Positions 35,101 to 45,170 of a stretch of 64,000 nt of DNA are shown in pieces. The stretch covers positions 185,942 through 249,941 of the forward strand of contig CAJNDS010002447.1 of assembly GCA_905221605.1 (NCBI GenBank), in the 5' to 3' direction. Each line of letters starts with the position of its first letter. Position 1 is the stretch's first letter. Source of the stretch: Symbiodinium natans (lineage: Eukaryota; Sar; Dinophyceae; Suessiales; Symbiodiniaceae). The translations under genes were made by a program, and so were the position numbers. The notes under the pieces are model-generated. The model ran no database searches, was not told where the DNA came from, and saw nothing but the letters and a program-made list of their open reading frames with translations.

Positions 35101-38100
35101 TATAAGGATTAGAACGGAGGGCGTTTGGGGCTTTTAGATGGGGCTTTAATGGCCCTTAAAAACCCTCTGTGATTTCGGGCCTCTGAAATCTCCATCCCTA
35201 GGTCCAAGGGGCATCGGTACTTTGGCCGCCAGCAACTGTGCTTCGCTGGGCAGCATGGTGTCCCAGGTACCTTGCGCCGAGCTCCTAAACCCTAAGCCCT
35301 AAACCCTATGAACCCTAAACAAGGAGCTTCGATGAGTTTCAGGATTCAAAGTGTGTGGGGTCTGGATAGCTTTGGGAGTCCGTCCCTTTCTGTGGTTTCT
35401 GTCGGCATGTTCGGGGTTTGGGGTTTTGGGCTTATAGGGTTCAGGCATGCTAGCTATTCTGAACCCTAAACCCAAAACCCGAACTCCGAAACCCTAAACC
35501 CGATTCTCTGGAACCCTTGAGGGAACCCTTGAGAAAACTCGGACCTGGTCCTGGGCCTCTCACCTTAGGGCTTTGGGGCTTTGGGGCTTAGGGGAGACAA
35601 GCCTCCTAAAGCGACCTCCTAACGGCCCCCCAAAGCAGTTTGGGGTTGAGGGTTTAGGGCATAGGGTGTGGAGGTTTAGGGTTGAGGGTTTAAGGGTTGA
35701 GGGTTTCGAGTTTAGGGATTTTGGGGGGTTTAGGGCTTATGGTTTTAAATCTTTAGGGTTAAGTGCAAATTGCCTTGATTTTGGTGTTTTGGGCCTTAGA
35801 AAGAAGCTTTCTAGAAACCTGCCCATGGTGCGCGAAGTTGGGGGGTCAGAAAACAAGGGCTCTGAAAGGCTTGCACCCTCAAACTCTCCCCCAAGGGCTG
35901 AAGTCCAGAACCCCGGACCCTAAAACTCAACCTTAAATGGCTCCCCAAAGCCGATCCCCAAAGCCGAACCTCCGTAACCCCTGAACTCACTAACTTCTGA
36001 CCCCGCTTGCTTCATGCTCTCCAGTATAGGGTTTCGGGTTGAAGGGTTTAGGGTTTAGGAGTTTAGGGTGCCGCGGCCTGACAAGGTGACGCCGCTGGAT
36101 TCGGCAGGAGCCGCTGGCGAGCGGATGACACCATTGGGCGCTCCTTCCTTGAAGATCTCCTTCACAGGGAGTTTCGTGGGTTAGCAGGGTCTAGGGTTAA
36201 GTTTTCAGGGGGGTTTTCTGGGCTTCTAAATCTAAAGGCAAGCCAAACCCTAAACCCTAAACCTTCCTCGGGGAGCTTGTGTAGCGGTCCCCTCACGGCG
36301 CTGCGCCGGCCCAGCTTGCGGATCAGCTCCCTCAGCTCCGGGCTCTTCCGCAGGATCTTCGCCAACTGCTGGAGCCTAGCTTAGGGTGTTTAGGGTTGAG
36401 GGTTTAAGGTTTAACTAGGGTTTTGACTTTCGGTTTTAGAGGGGCCTGTTTTAGAGGGGCCTGTTGAATTTTGGAATGGCTGTTTCGGGTAGGACATTCT
36501 TTTGGGCTCATATATTCGGCTTCACGAGAGTGTTTTAGGAGGTGGCTATCTTCTAGTGGCTTTGAGAGAGGCTTGAGATTCTTTGTCCTTGGGTGCCTTA
36601 TTTAGACTCTGGCCCCCAACTTCCAAAAACTTGCGAGTTCTTGATGGGGACTGAAAGAAGTAGGTACCCTATATCATCCCTCAAAGAAAGAATGTACACA
36701 TGGGGAAGTAGAAGGCACCGAGTTGCCTGCACCCGTACTAAGAACAAGCAAGCAAAGAGAACTGGATGTGCACTGGGAGGTGACAGGGCTTAGGGTTCAG
36801 GGTGTTTAGGGCCTTAACCCTACTAAACCCTAAACCCACAACCCTGGACACCAAACCCCGAACGCAGAAATTGTTGGGATTTTTGGGGGTTCAGGGCTTA
36901 GAGACCCGAAACTTCTGCAGAAGCCCGATGGGCACGCGCACCCACCACTTTCAGACCCGAAACCTGAAACCCTCCCCGGCTAAACCCTTAAAAAACCCTA
37001 TAAACCCGAAACCCCAACCCGTAGGTTGAACTTCAGCAGCTCCGGGTTTAGGGTTTAGTGTTTAGGGTTGAGGCATGCAAGGGGGCTAGCAGTACTTGAT
37101 ATTGCGGTCAATCCCCGTATTTCTTCGGGAGCTTTGCACGGGTGCCCCAGGCATGAAACGGAAGACCCAACCTTTAACTGACTGGTTCTTCGGCAGGCGA
37201 TGAGGGAAATAGGTCCCTCCATCTGAAACTTTAAGACATCATATAGGGGCCCTAATTCTCGAATTCCCTGCTTAAGAACTCTAGGTAAGCGCCAGCTCTC
37301 AAATTCATTCGCCTGGGCACTCTTTCCACGAGACCGAGTCGTGCCACTCCCCACTGCCCAGCGAGAAGCCATCAGACATCGAGGAACCTGTACCCGACCC
37401 GAAGGCTTCATCCGCAGCATTGATGGCATTGGCCGCATTTCCCCACTGCTCTGCCACTTGACTCAGGATCTGATCCGCCCTGTTCTCTCGCTCTTTCTGC
37501 TGCTGCTTTTCCTTCTCTTTCTCCTCCTCAGACTTGGACTCCTCGTCCTCCTCCTCATCGTCTCCATCCCCGTCGTCGTCCTCCTCCTCCTCGTCCTCCT
37601 TGTCCTCCTTGTCGTCATCCTTGTCCTCATCCTGTCCCCCACCCTCCTCCTCCTGTTGCCCGGCCTGCGGCTGCTGCTGAGACTGCCCCGAGCCTCCTCC
37701 ACCACCACCACCCTGCTGGTCTTGCTTCTGCTGCATGTTCTGGTTGTGGTATTCTTCCAGGGCTTCCTTCGCAGGGGAAGTGGAGACACTCTGAGTTACT
37801 CATATAAGGTCTTTAGATGCTGCCCATATCTGCCCATCATAGGCTATAGAATAAAGCTTACTTGACTGCTAAGCTTCCAGAAGGCTTTCCAGGAGCGGAT
37901 CTATCAGCTTCGGATACCTGCGAACAAGCTGGGGCAGGCCCTTGCTGATCAACAAATCTTGCCATCGGCTTCGCATGTTCTTCTCAGCCGGCCAGTTCGC
38001 CCCTTTCCTGGGCAGATGGGGGGGGGGGGGGGGGGGGTCCATGCCTTCCGTAGCTTGGGGGAACACTGAGAGGGGATGGAGGGCAAGGTGGGGTTCATGA

Positions 38101-39040
38101 CGTTCAGGGCTCAGCAACCCCCCTGAGGCCGGGCCCCTCCCCAACTTGACTCCAGCCGAAGAGTCTCATCCTTCCAGATTGTACCTCGGCTTCGCTCGGC
38201 AAAGTTTAGGGCTTGCATTGCTTCTTGGCCTTTCAGTGCTACTAGGCACAATACTCGCAAGGCCAAGGACTTGCTGAAGAAGCTACAGCCCCCACAGCTC
38301 CAAAACAAGCTTACCGTCCAAAACCCAAAACCCAAACCCCCCGCCACCAACCAGCCAAAGCAAAACAAAATGGGTGCCGGGTTGCCGCGGGACAGCTCGT
38401 CCTGCCAGGTCGCCAAGCCCATGGCCGCCCGGCTGAAGGCATCAGCGTTGCCGCCCAGGTCCGCGCCCTCGGCCTGGCATTTAAGCAGGGTTCAGGGAAT
38501 GTTAGGGGGTAAACGGTTAACTAGACCCAAGAGTAAACTAGGAATAAAAGGGGCTTGGAAGGGAGCCTACGGACTAGAAAAGGGAATAAGGCTTCTCTGG
38601 GTCCTGGGTCCGATAGTTGATAAGAGCTTAGAGCTTCAGGCTTGGTGGTTCTGGGTTGCGGGGTTGAAGGTTTAGGGTTGAGAGTCTAAACCCTAAGACC
38701 AAGCCTCAAGATTGCCCCTTTCCAGGCCTCCGCAACACGCATCAGGAGCGGCCAAAGGGTCTTGTTGACCTGTGGCGCGCGCGGGGGGCTCAAGAAACAG
38801 GAGTTGGGCTCAGGCTCTTACTTCGGGAATGGAGTCCTTAGGTACCTTCTAGCCTGATACAAAGGATGCTTAGGGTACCTGATTCACCTGATTCCCTTAT
38901 TCCCTACTCCGTTGCCAGGGCTCTCTGCTTCTTTAGTTCATAGAAGCTCATCCCTTTCCGGAGCCAGCAGGGTTGGCTTGAGGCTTCTGGCGTCGGCCAA
39001 GGACAACATCCAGAGGGTGCAGGGGTGGCAGGACTTTTTG
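32183..39040 (-). CDS. VWA domain protein of the CoxE/ViaA-like family, at least 18 exons
   Basis: CoxE-like VWA proteins are metal-binding adaptors that in bacteria pair with MoxR/RavA AAA+ ATPases. Exons in order: about 38946-39040, 38705-38769, about 38384-38474, about 38140-38273, 37875-38007, 37321-37790, 36263-36375, 36078-36159, 35221-35270, 34957-35052, 34756-34797, 34356-34379, 34102-34152, 33760-33840, 33578-33616, 32866-32971, 32673-32707 and 32183-32288. Family landmarks appear in order: an acidic Q/D/E linker (37.3-37.8 kb), LRKSPELRELIRKLGRRSA, GAPNGVIRSP, WDTMLPSEAQLLA, LLCYDRSAWLED, GPLIVCLDTSGSM (MIDAS DxSxS), REVLSKALVVECVR, RPCYLYAFSG, LDFLRSSFGGGTYLEDAL, DLLIVTDGQ and TKVFGLVLANSGGDAM. 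The phase at most joins from 37790 to 32183 was checked and matches (36.26/36.16 and 35.22/35.05 kb are not exact). GC donors are frequent. The N-terminus and the true 3-prime end are not resolved. Confidence 0.85.
34356..34379 (-). other. 24-nt microexon carrying the VWA MIDAS motif
   Basis: Joined to its neighbours, this exon completes CLDTSGSM, the metal-ion-dependent adhesion site of the VWA domain. It is entered from an AG acceptor in phase 2 and leaves through a GC donor in phase 2. No other way of joining 34756-34797 to 34102-34152 gives the conserved motif. Confidence 0.75.
34380..34461 (-). mobile_element. Family A introner-like sequence at the 3-prime end of a VWA intron
   Basis: On the minus strand it begins CCTTGGGGACCACACGAACC and ends at the AG acceptor of the 24-nt microexon, after GGGGTTCATTCGAGCCAG. 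The ends resemble the family A introner of the PPR gene. Here only the 3-prime splice site coincides with the element; the intron continues upstream to 34755. Confidence 0.45.
38511..38620 (-). mobile_element. Family B introner-like sequence within a VWA intron
   Basis: It shares CTCTTGGGTCTAG and GCCTTATTCCC words, in the same order, with the 105-bp PPR intron at 3072-3176. It lies in the 38475-38704 intron of the VWA gene, in the same orientation relative to the gene. Its boundaries are approximate. Confidence 0.45.
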
Positions 39041-39129
39041 GCGAAGGAGCAGGCTGGGGAATTTAGAGCTTATAGGATTATAGGGCCTAGGGCCTAGGGT
39101 CAGGGGATTCGTAGGCGTCGAGGACGTCA

Positions 39130-40547
39130 TCACAATTGAGGCAAAGCCGCCTTGGCCAGATACTTCCACACATCGTCCGGCATCTTGTTGTCGTCCACGC
39201 TGGGTTCGATGCTGCTGTCTGAGATTCGTCCGACGGTAAGCCACCGATTTTGGCGTGCGCAGCGACGGGCACTGGACATTTGCAGGATACCGGCCTGAGA
39301 AAGAACGCAGAACAACAAAGGCATGGATCCTAAGACACAAAAACCGTAGAACCCTAAACCCGAACTCCCAAAGCCCAGGCACACCAGCCAACGATGCCAT
39401 GGCAGGATTCCAAAGATGTTGCCTGCTGGCGCATGACATTTGCAATGGAATTCACAGACTCCAATACCCGCTAATTCAGAAAGATTGCGATGTACTCTTG
39501 CAACATGATTTCGGGAACAGTGGAATAGGAGTTTCGGGGGTACCGCAACTCTGGGGTTGGCCTTTCTCTTCCGGAGCTTCCGTGCAAACGGTAGCTTGGT
39601 GATGGCCTCGGTCTGGCACACAAAGCACTGTAAATCCTGTAAACCCTGCACCCTACACCGTGTTGAGTTCTGAGGGCACGGCTGAGATCCGGCAGCCTTA
39701 CCTCTGGAAATCGCCGGACGGGGAGTCGACACAAACCATCCTGGTGTGAGCTGCAACGAACAACGGAATCTTGTATGGTATTGTGGGTTTGGGGCTCCGG
39801 GTACAGAAAGACCCACATGAAACACCCATGATAGGAGCCGGGGCCATACGCCGTTTAAACCTTACAATGATTGACCGGTCACGCTTTACGAGTTGATGCT
39901 GACGAGCCCCTGTTTCTCTAACCCCACTGGGACAGATCTCGGTTCACCAACCGGGTCACCAACCTTATCCTTGCAGGCAGGGTGCGGCTAAGCTGCCGCT
40001 CCATCTTGGCAGTCGTTTGCTGGAGGCCAAGCCTAAACCTTTCCCAACACAGAATACCCCTGTAACCCCCAAAGCCGATGTCACAAATCAGCTGTCTTTG
40101 CAGCTCTGACAATCACAAAAACCCTGCTGAGGCCACGCAACTTGATCTTGAGCCCTGGCTCCTTGACGCTCGCAAATGCAGGGTGCTTGCTCCGGATGGC
40201 TGCTTGCTCTGGAAGGCTGTCGCCCAGAGGCACCGCCCAAACTCCAAGCAAGTGTAGGCGCGCATGTGTGCGTGCGCGTGTGTGAGATATGTATATAAAT
40301 AAATAAATAAATATATATATATATATATGTACACACACGTATACAGAGAGAGAGAGAGTCAGAGAGAGAGATATATATATATACATGTACGGGCGGTGAC
40401 AATTTGACAATAATCATGGACTGTTTGGATTGCTCTCTCACAGGAAAGCAGCGGGGCCTGCAAGCAGATCAGGTCCTCGGTCACCGGATGCAATGACCCG
40501 AGAGCATTCACATCTGCAGATTCGGATTCACGGTACAGTGGCCCCAA
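39130..40547 (-). CDS. Exon cluster, unidentified; possibly the 5-prime part of the VWA gene
   Basis: Minus-strand islands: 40440-40547 (ESESADVNALGSLHPVTEDL); 40088-40250 (VWAVPLGDSLPEQAAIRSKH and LKIKLRGLSRVFVIVRAAKT); 39925-40040 (LGLQQTTAKMERQLSRTLPA); about 39700-39745 (AHTRMVCVDSPSGDF, donor-like GAG/GTAAGG); about 39540-39610 (AITKLPFARKLRKRKANPRV); and 39133-39250 (SIEPSVDDNKMPDDVWKYLA). They run in order toward the VWA gene and could be its N-terminal exons or a separate upstream gene. The joins were not verified. No family was recognised. Confidence 0.4.
40258..40388. repeat. Compound microsatellite (TG/AT/AAAT/GA)
   Basis: Consecutive runs of TG-CG, AAAT, AT, AC and GA dinucleotide or tetranucleotide repeats lie between two coding-like islands, apparently inside an intron. 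The long YIYIYI-type ORFs here are artefacts of the repeat. Confidence 0.85.
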
Positions 40548-41091
40548 CCCAAAACCCTGAACCCCAAACCCGAAACCCTAAACCCGAGACCCTGAACCAC
40601 CCGCTCCAAGTTCTAGATCGCAAGCTCGATGAGGGCCGCGCCGTGTGGTAGACCAAGACTTGCCTCTTCACTTTAGCTTGGCGCTGCTGGCCTTGGTGTG
40701 GGGTTTAAAGTTTAGGGCTTTGGGCCTTGTGGAGTTTGCAAAAACCCCTACACCCTATCAACCCTACACAGAGGTGTTTTTCGGTGTAGGTTGCGGCAGC
40801 CCTGAAGGCTGAGGAGCCCTTAGCAGGGATGAGGGTAACGGTTTAGGTCTTAGTGACATTCAGATGCGACGGCTGACAGGCCTGGAAGATGTGGAGGGTT
40901 CTGGGGAATAAGGGGCTGGTGCGCTTCAGTGGATCGGTCAACTTGCAGGTTGTGGACTCTACCCGAAGAACCCCAAGCCCTAAACCCTCAACCCTAGAGT
41001 CAAACCGGAAAACACTAAAACCCTACTTGTAAAACCCTAAAACCCTAGAAACCTCTAAAACCCCTAAAGCCCAAAACCTCCCCCAGGGTTC
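40548..41091. repeat. Heptamer filler with a possible short plus exon
   Basis: CCCTAAA blocks occur at 40555-40590 and 40980-41075. A 48-nt plus frame at 40604-40651 (LQVLDRKLDEGRAVW, then stop) has good codon bias but no confirmed splice partner. Nothing else was seen. Confidence 0.35.
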
Positions 41092-44000
41092 GGAGCCTTG
41101 GGCGCTCTGGTCATTAAAGGCGTCGGCGATGGAGTAGGAGAGGACACTCACCATACCAGGGGGGGCCTGCGAAGAACTACTCGCTTAAGGGCGGAGGGGG
41201 AGGGGCTTAGGGTTAAGAACCACCCCCCCCCCCCCCCCCCTCCTCCCAATTGTCCTCCTTAAAAGGCGATGTCGGCATTATCAGCTTTCTTTTTTGTTTT
41301 TTTTTTTTTTTTTTTTTTTGGAAAGTAGGGAAGAACGAGGCCAGGGTTTTTTGGGGGGGGGGGGGGGTAGGGGCGGGGGAAAGGGATTAATGTACATTTT
41401 GGGCTAGGTTCAGGGGCTTTAAGAACTTTAGGGTTCAGGCCTTTAAGGGGGCTAAAGAGTTGCAGCTGGTTGAGCCAAGATGCCCCGAAAGCATCGACTT
41501 CGGGTTAAGAATTTTGGGGTGAGGGCTTAAGGGTTGAGGGTTACGAGAGACATGGAAACGTGCACGACGCTCAATCAGGAGGGGTTGCTACCGGGGGGGT
41601 GGGTGGGCAGGGGGGTGGGCAGACGATAATTTGGAGAACGTTGAGAGTATACTTCTGCCTCCCACGAGTAGTGACGACGTGGGGTGTGTAGTCCAAGGGT
41701 TCAGGCAGTGTTGAATCCCTAAACCCTAAACCAGCATAAAATCCCAAGGTTTTCGAGGTGCAGAAACCCTAAACCAGGCACCCTAACCCTAAACCCTAAA
41801 CCCTGAACCCTAAAATCCCGAACCCTACAACTTAAACCCTATTCAGATAGGGGAGCTGCCTGCTCACGCTGCTCACGGGCAGCCGAGAGGTACCTGCCAC
41901 ACATGGCAACTCCGGGTTCGTGGGTTCAGGCTCTCTGAACTTTATGGTTCAGGGTTCAGGGGTATTTGGGGTGCAGGGTTCGGGCACAACCTGCTTTTTT
42001 GTAGGTTGTTATCTTTTGCGTCACCTACAAGGGGTTTATGTTTAATGGCAGCCCTGAGAGACACACTCGCACCACAGTGAAGAGGCGCACCTCACGGCAG
42101 ATGCCTGGACCGGGTTTAGGCTTTGGGGTTTAGGCTATACTCCCCTTAGAACACTAATAAAATGCTGTTTGCTGCTATTTCCTTGGGTTTCATATAAATA
42201 TATAACAACTGGTTCCTAAGCGGGCTATAGTAGGCGCATGTGTTTGTCCTTCCAGCTTTTGCACGGAACTGCGGCTCGATGTCAAGTCCTGATTCTACAA
42301 TTTCTCGACTCACGCCGCGCCCTAATCCCTAAAGCGAAACGCCCGAAACGAGAAGCTCCCAAGCCCTGACAGCCTCAACGCCCAAACACCTAACTGACCG
42401 CTTAAAGCCCTAGAGCAATGCAGCCTTCAACTCTCAACTGCGAAACCCGAAACCCCCTCAAGCTCTCAACCTCAAGCCCCCAAAGCCCTAAACCCTTGAA
42501 GCCTCAAACCCCCAAAGCCCTAGACCCTTAAACCCTCAAACCCCGAAAGCCCTAAACCTCAAACCACAAAATAGCCCTACAGTGGAGCCGGCTTTGAATC
42601 TCCTGAGACCCCGGCCGCCACATCCTGCACCACTTGTGGAGTTCCCGTTGGGCAGTTCTATGAATGATGTTGAAGGTTTTGTGATTAGGGTTAAGAATTT
42701 AGGGTTCCCTAACTAGAAAGCTCCCGTATTGCAATATGAGCCCCACAAGGGACAAACAATTTAGAGAAACCCCCGATGTAGAGTTTGGTTTCAGGCTTTG
42801 GGGAAGGTGTTATTGGAGTCTCTAGAAATCCTGGGGGGTGCGGGGGTGGGGGGGGTGGGGGGGCGCACAAGTAGGGTAACTGCAGTTATAGCTGCTTGTA
42901 GCTACATGGGAGGCGGGGAGGGGGGGGGGGTGGGACGACTGCCCACTAGCCACGAAGCTTCCAGCTTCAGGGGGTGAGTCTCACCAATGAGGCAACCGGA
43001 CGGGGATCCTACACTACCACCCCAACTATAACAACTCCCTACCCGAATGCCCAAGTAAGGGTTTGACTAAGGGTCGCTTGGGCTTACCTTTGAGTAGAGC
43101 GACATAAACAAATCCATGATAAACAATGAAGATACTCCGGCGCCTTGTCAGCGTCGTCAGCATGGACGAAGTTCCGCACTTCCAGCTGGGTGCGCAGGTA
43201 CAAGGATCCTGGTCCGACCCAACGCCTAAACATAGGGAGTGTGAACCCTACCCACAAAAACGTGAAACACGAAACCGCTGCACACACACCCCACGCAGGT
43301 CAGTACATACAGGGGGCTCGCAGGGTTTGGCGTTTAGGTTTGGGGGTAGATTTATTGAGCCCAGAAACATTATCTTCTCAAGCTACCCAACTAGGCGGCA
43401 GAGGTGATGAACCCCAAAACCAAAAACAACAACCCGCTACATGTGCAGCTAGAACCCGAAACCAAAACTACCCGGACCCCCAAACCGACACAAGAACAAG
43501 TCTGGCCATCCCCCAAATCCTAACCCCTAAGCTGAAACCCCAACCGCCGAACCCTAAGTGTTTCGAGGTTTAGGGAGGTTCAGGGCTGTAGCGGCATCCT
43601 AAGCCCTAAACTAAGGTTTAGGGTTTATAGGGTTTAGGGTTTAGAGGGTTTCCAGGGTTTATAGGGTTTAGGGCTCAGGTGTTGAGATGACAGCCAAAGG
43701 GCCACCGGCATCGCAGGTCAAGTGCTTCAAGCTGCCAAGCTCCGCGGCCCAGTCTGAGGGCTGGAGCCTCGCACACATGGCGTGGAGAGTGTAGGTTTGG
43801 GGGTTTAGGGTGTACTGTTTTGCAATGGACATCATCAACTTTGCTTGTGTACTTTGCAACTACATACCAACGCGCCACACTGAAGGAAGCCCAGAATTCT
43901 GAGCAAGCCCCCATTGTATCAGCATAGTCGGGATTGAAATTCCTGGGGGCAGCCACCTGAAATTCAGGGCATTCTTATTGTGGCATTTTGGGATTAGGTG

Positions 44001-45000
44001 CTTAGGGTTCGGGGTCTGGGGTGCAGGGTGCGGGGTTTTGGTTTTGGGTATATAGTGGGTAGGGTTTGACTGCCTTTTCCTGATTCCGGCACAAAGAACG
44101 AGGCTACACCCAAGAACCCTCCAACCGAAATCCTAAACCCTAATCCCTAGTTCTGACTTAAGACTTCATGCCTAAATCCCCAAACCCCCAAGTCCCCAAA
44201 TCCCCAGCTCCCTCAATCCCTAAAACCCTAGAACCGCTAAAACCCCTAAACCCAAAACCCTACCAAAACACCCAAAGCCCCTAAAACCCCTAACGCCCCC
44301 GCAACCCCTGAAACCTCCAAAACCCTTGACCCTAAAACCCCTGAAACCCCTGAAAACCCCTAAAACCCCTACAACCCCTAAAGCCCCCACAACCCCTGAA
44401 ACCCCCGAAAGACCCCTGCAGCTCGAGCTCTGCAGTTGGGGGCGCGGCTTCGCCAGCGCGGACTGGATGCGGCCCAGTCCCTTGAGATCCTCCCAGCGTA
44501 GACCGCATCGGGGCCGGTTACAAGTCAGGGTTTAGAAGGCTGAGGGTTTGGGGTCTAGGGAACTTAGGCTGTAGGCTCGCGCTTAGGGGACAAGAGGTTC
44601 CCCCACGTCTTGTCAAGCACTTAAGGCCGCAAGCCCCACTCCTACAAAAACCGAAAGGCCCCAGAGTCCCATTAGCCCTTTACATCTGCAAGCCCAAAGA
44701 CCCTGAACCCTGATTCCTGAATCCAAAAAAGCCCTAACTCAAAAAACAACCTGAACGTCATCCTGGGCCTTGCATCCCCACGCTTTGAGGGGTTTAGGGT
44801 TTAGGGTTGGGCAAAGCTGTCTGCGGGCAATCCGCGCGGGAGCGACGACTGGCTTCAAGTGTGTTTGGGGGATTAAGGGGACTAAGCCCCTATAAACCCT
44901 CAACCCTAAAAAAAAAAACAAAACGAAAAAGGCGCGCAGGAACTCCTCGAAAGTGAAGTGGCAGTCGTGGAGTGCCTGTCTGGGGGGAAGCTTCGAGGGC
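41092..45000 (-). CDS. Exon cluster, unidentified protein(s)
   Basis: Minus-strand islands in order: 44932-45000 (ALHDCHFTFEEFLRAF, EF-hand-like edge); 44812-44875 (LKPVVAPARIARRQLC); 44415-44520 (RCGLRWEDLKGLGRIQSALA); 43838-43960 (FNPDYADTMGACSEFWASFS and ARWYVVAKYTSKVDD); 43680-43790 (CARLQPSDWAAELGSLKHLT); 43087-43210 (LYLRTQLEVRNFVHADDADK); 42588-42650 (TPQVVQDVAAGVSGDSK); 42237-42322 (SREIVESGLDIEPQFRAKAG); about 42050-42115; 41845-41912 (AMCGRYLSAAREQREQAAP); and 41092-41160 (VSVLSYSIADAFNDQSAQGS). Heptamers, a poly-C run (41221-41241), a poly-T run (about 41292-41320) and G tracts fill the gaps. One gene or several; not identified. Confidence 0.45.
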
Positions 45001-45170
45001 CTTCGGGGGTTTACGGACTTAAGTAGGGCTGGGGGTTTATGGCATCAAGGTTGGGTCACACGTAAAAAGCTCACAAAAAGCACGTTTTTCGGGCTTGCAA
45101 TGACCTGTCTTTCGCATGGATGCGTGCATGCACTGCCTGCTTGCGCATTCACAGCGCCCTCCTTTGGCCA

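Noticed and set aside
37341-37865. Plus-strand 174-codon Leu-rich frame
   Set aside because: It is the mirror of the acidic Q/D/E-rich exon of the VWA gene on the minus strand. That exon is fixed by splice phase and family motifs on both sides.
40081-40441. Overlapping minus frames with YIYIYI and LSLSLS
   Set aside because: They are translations of the AT/GA microsatellite. Only the 40088-40250 part is kept as a possible exon.
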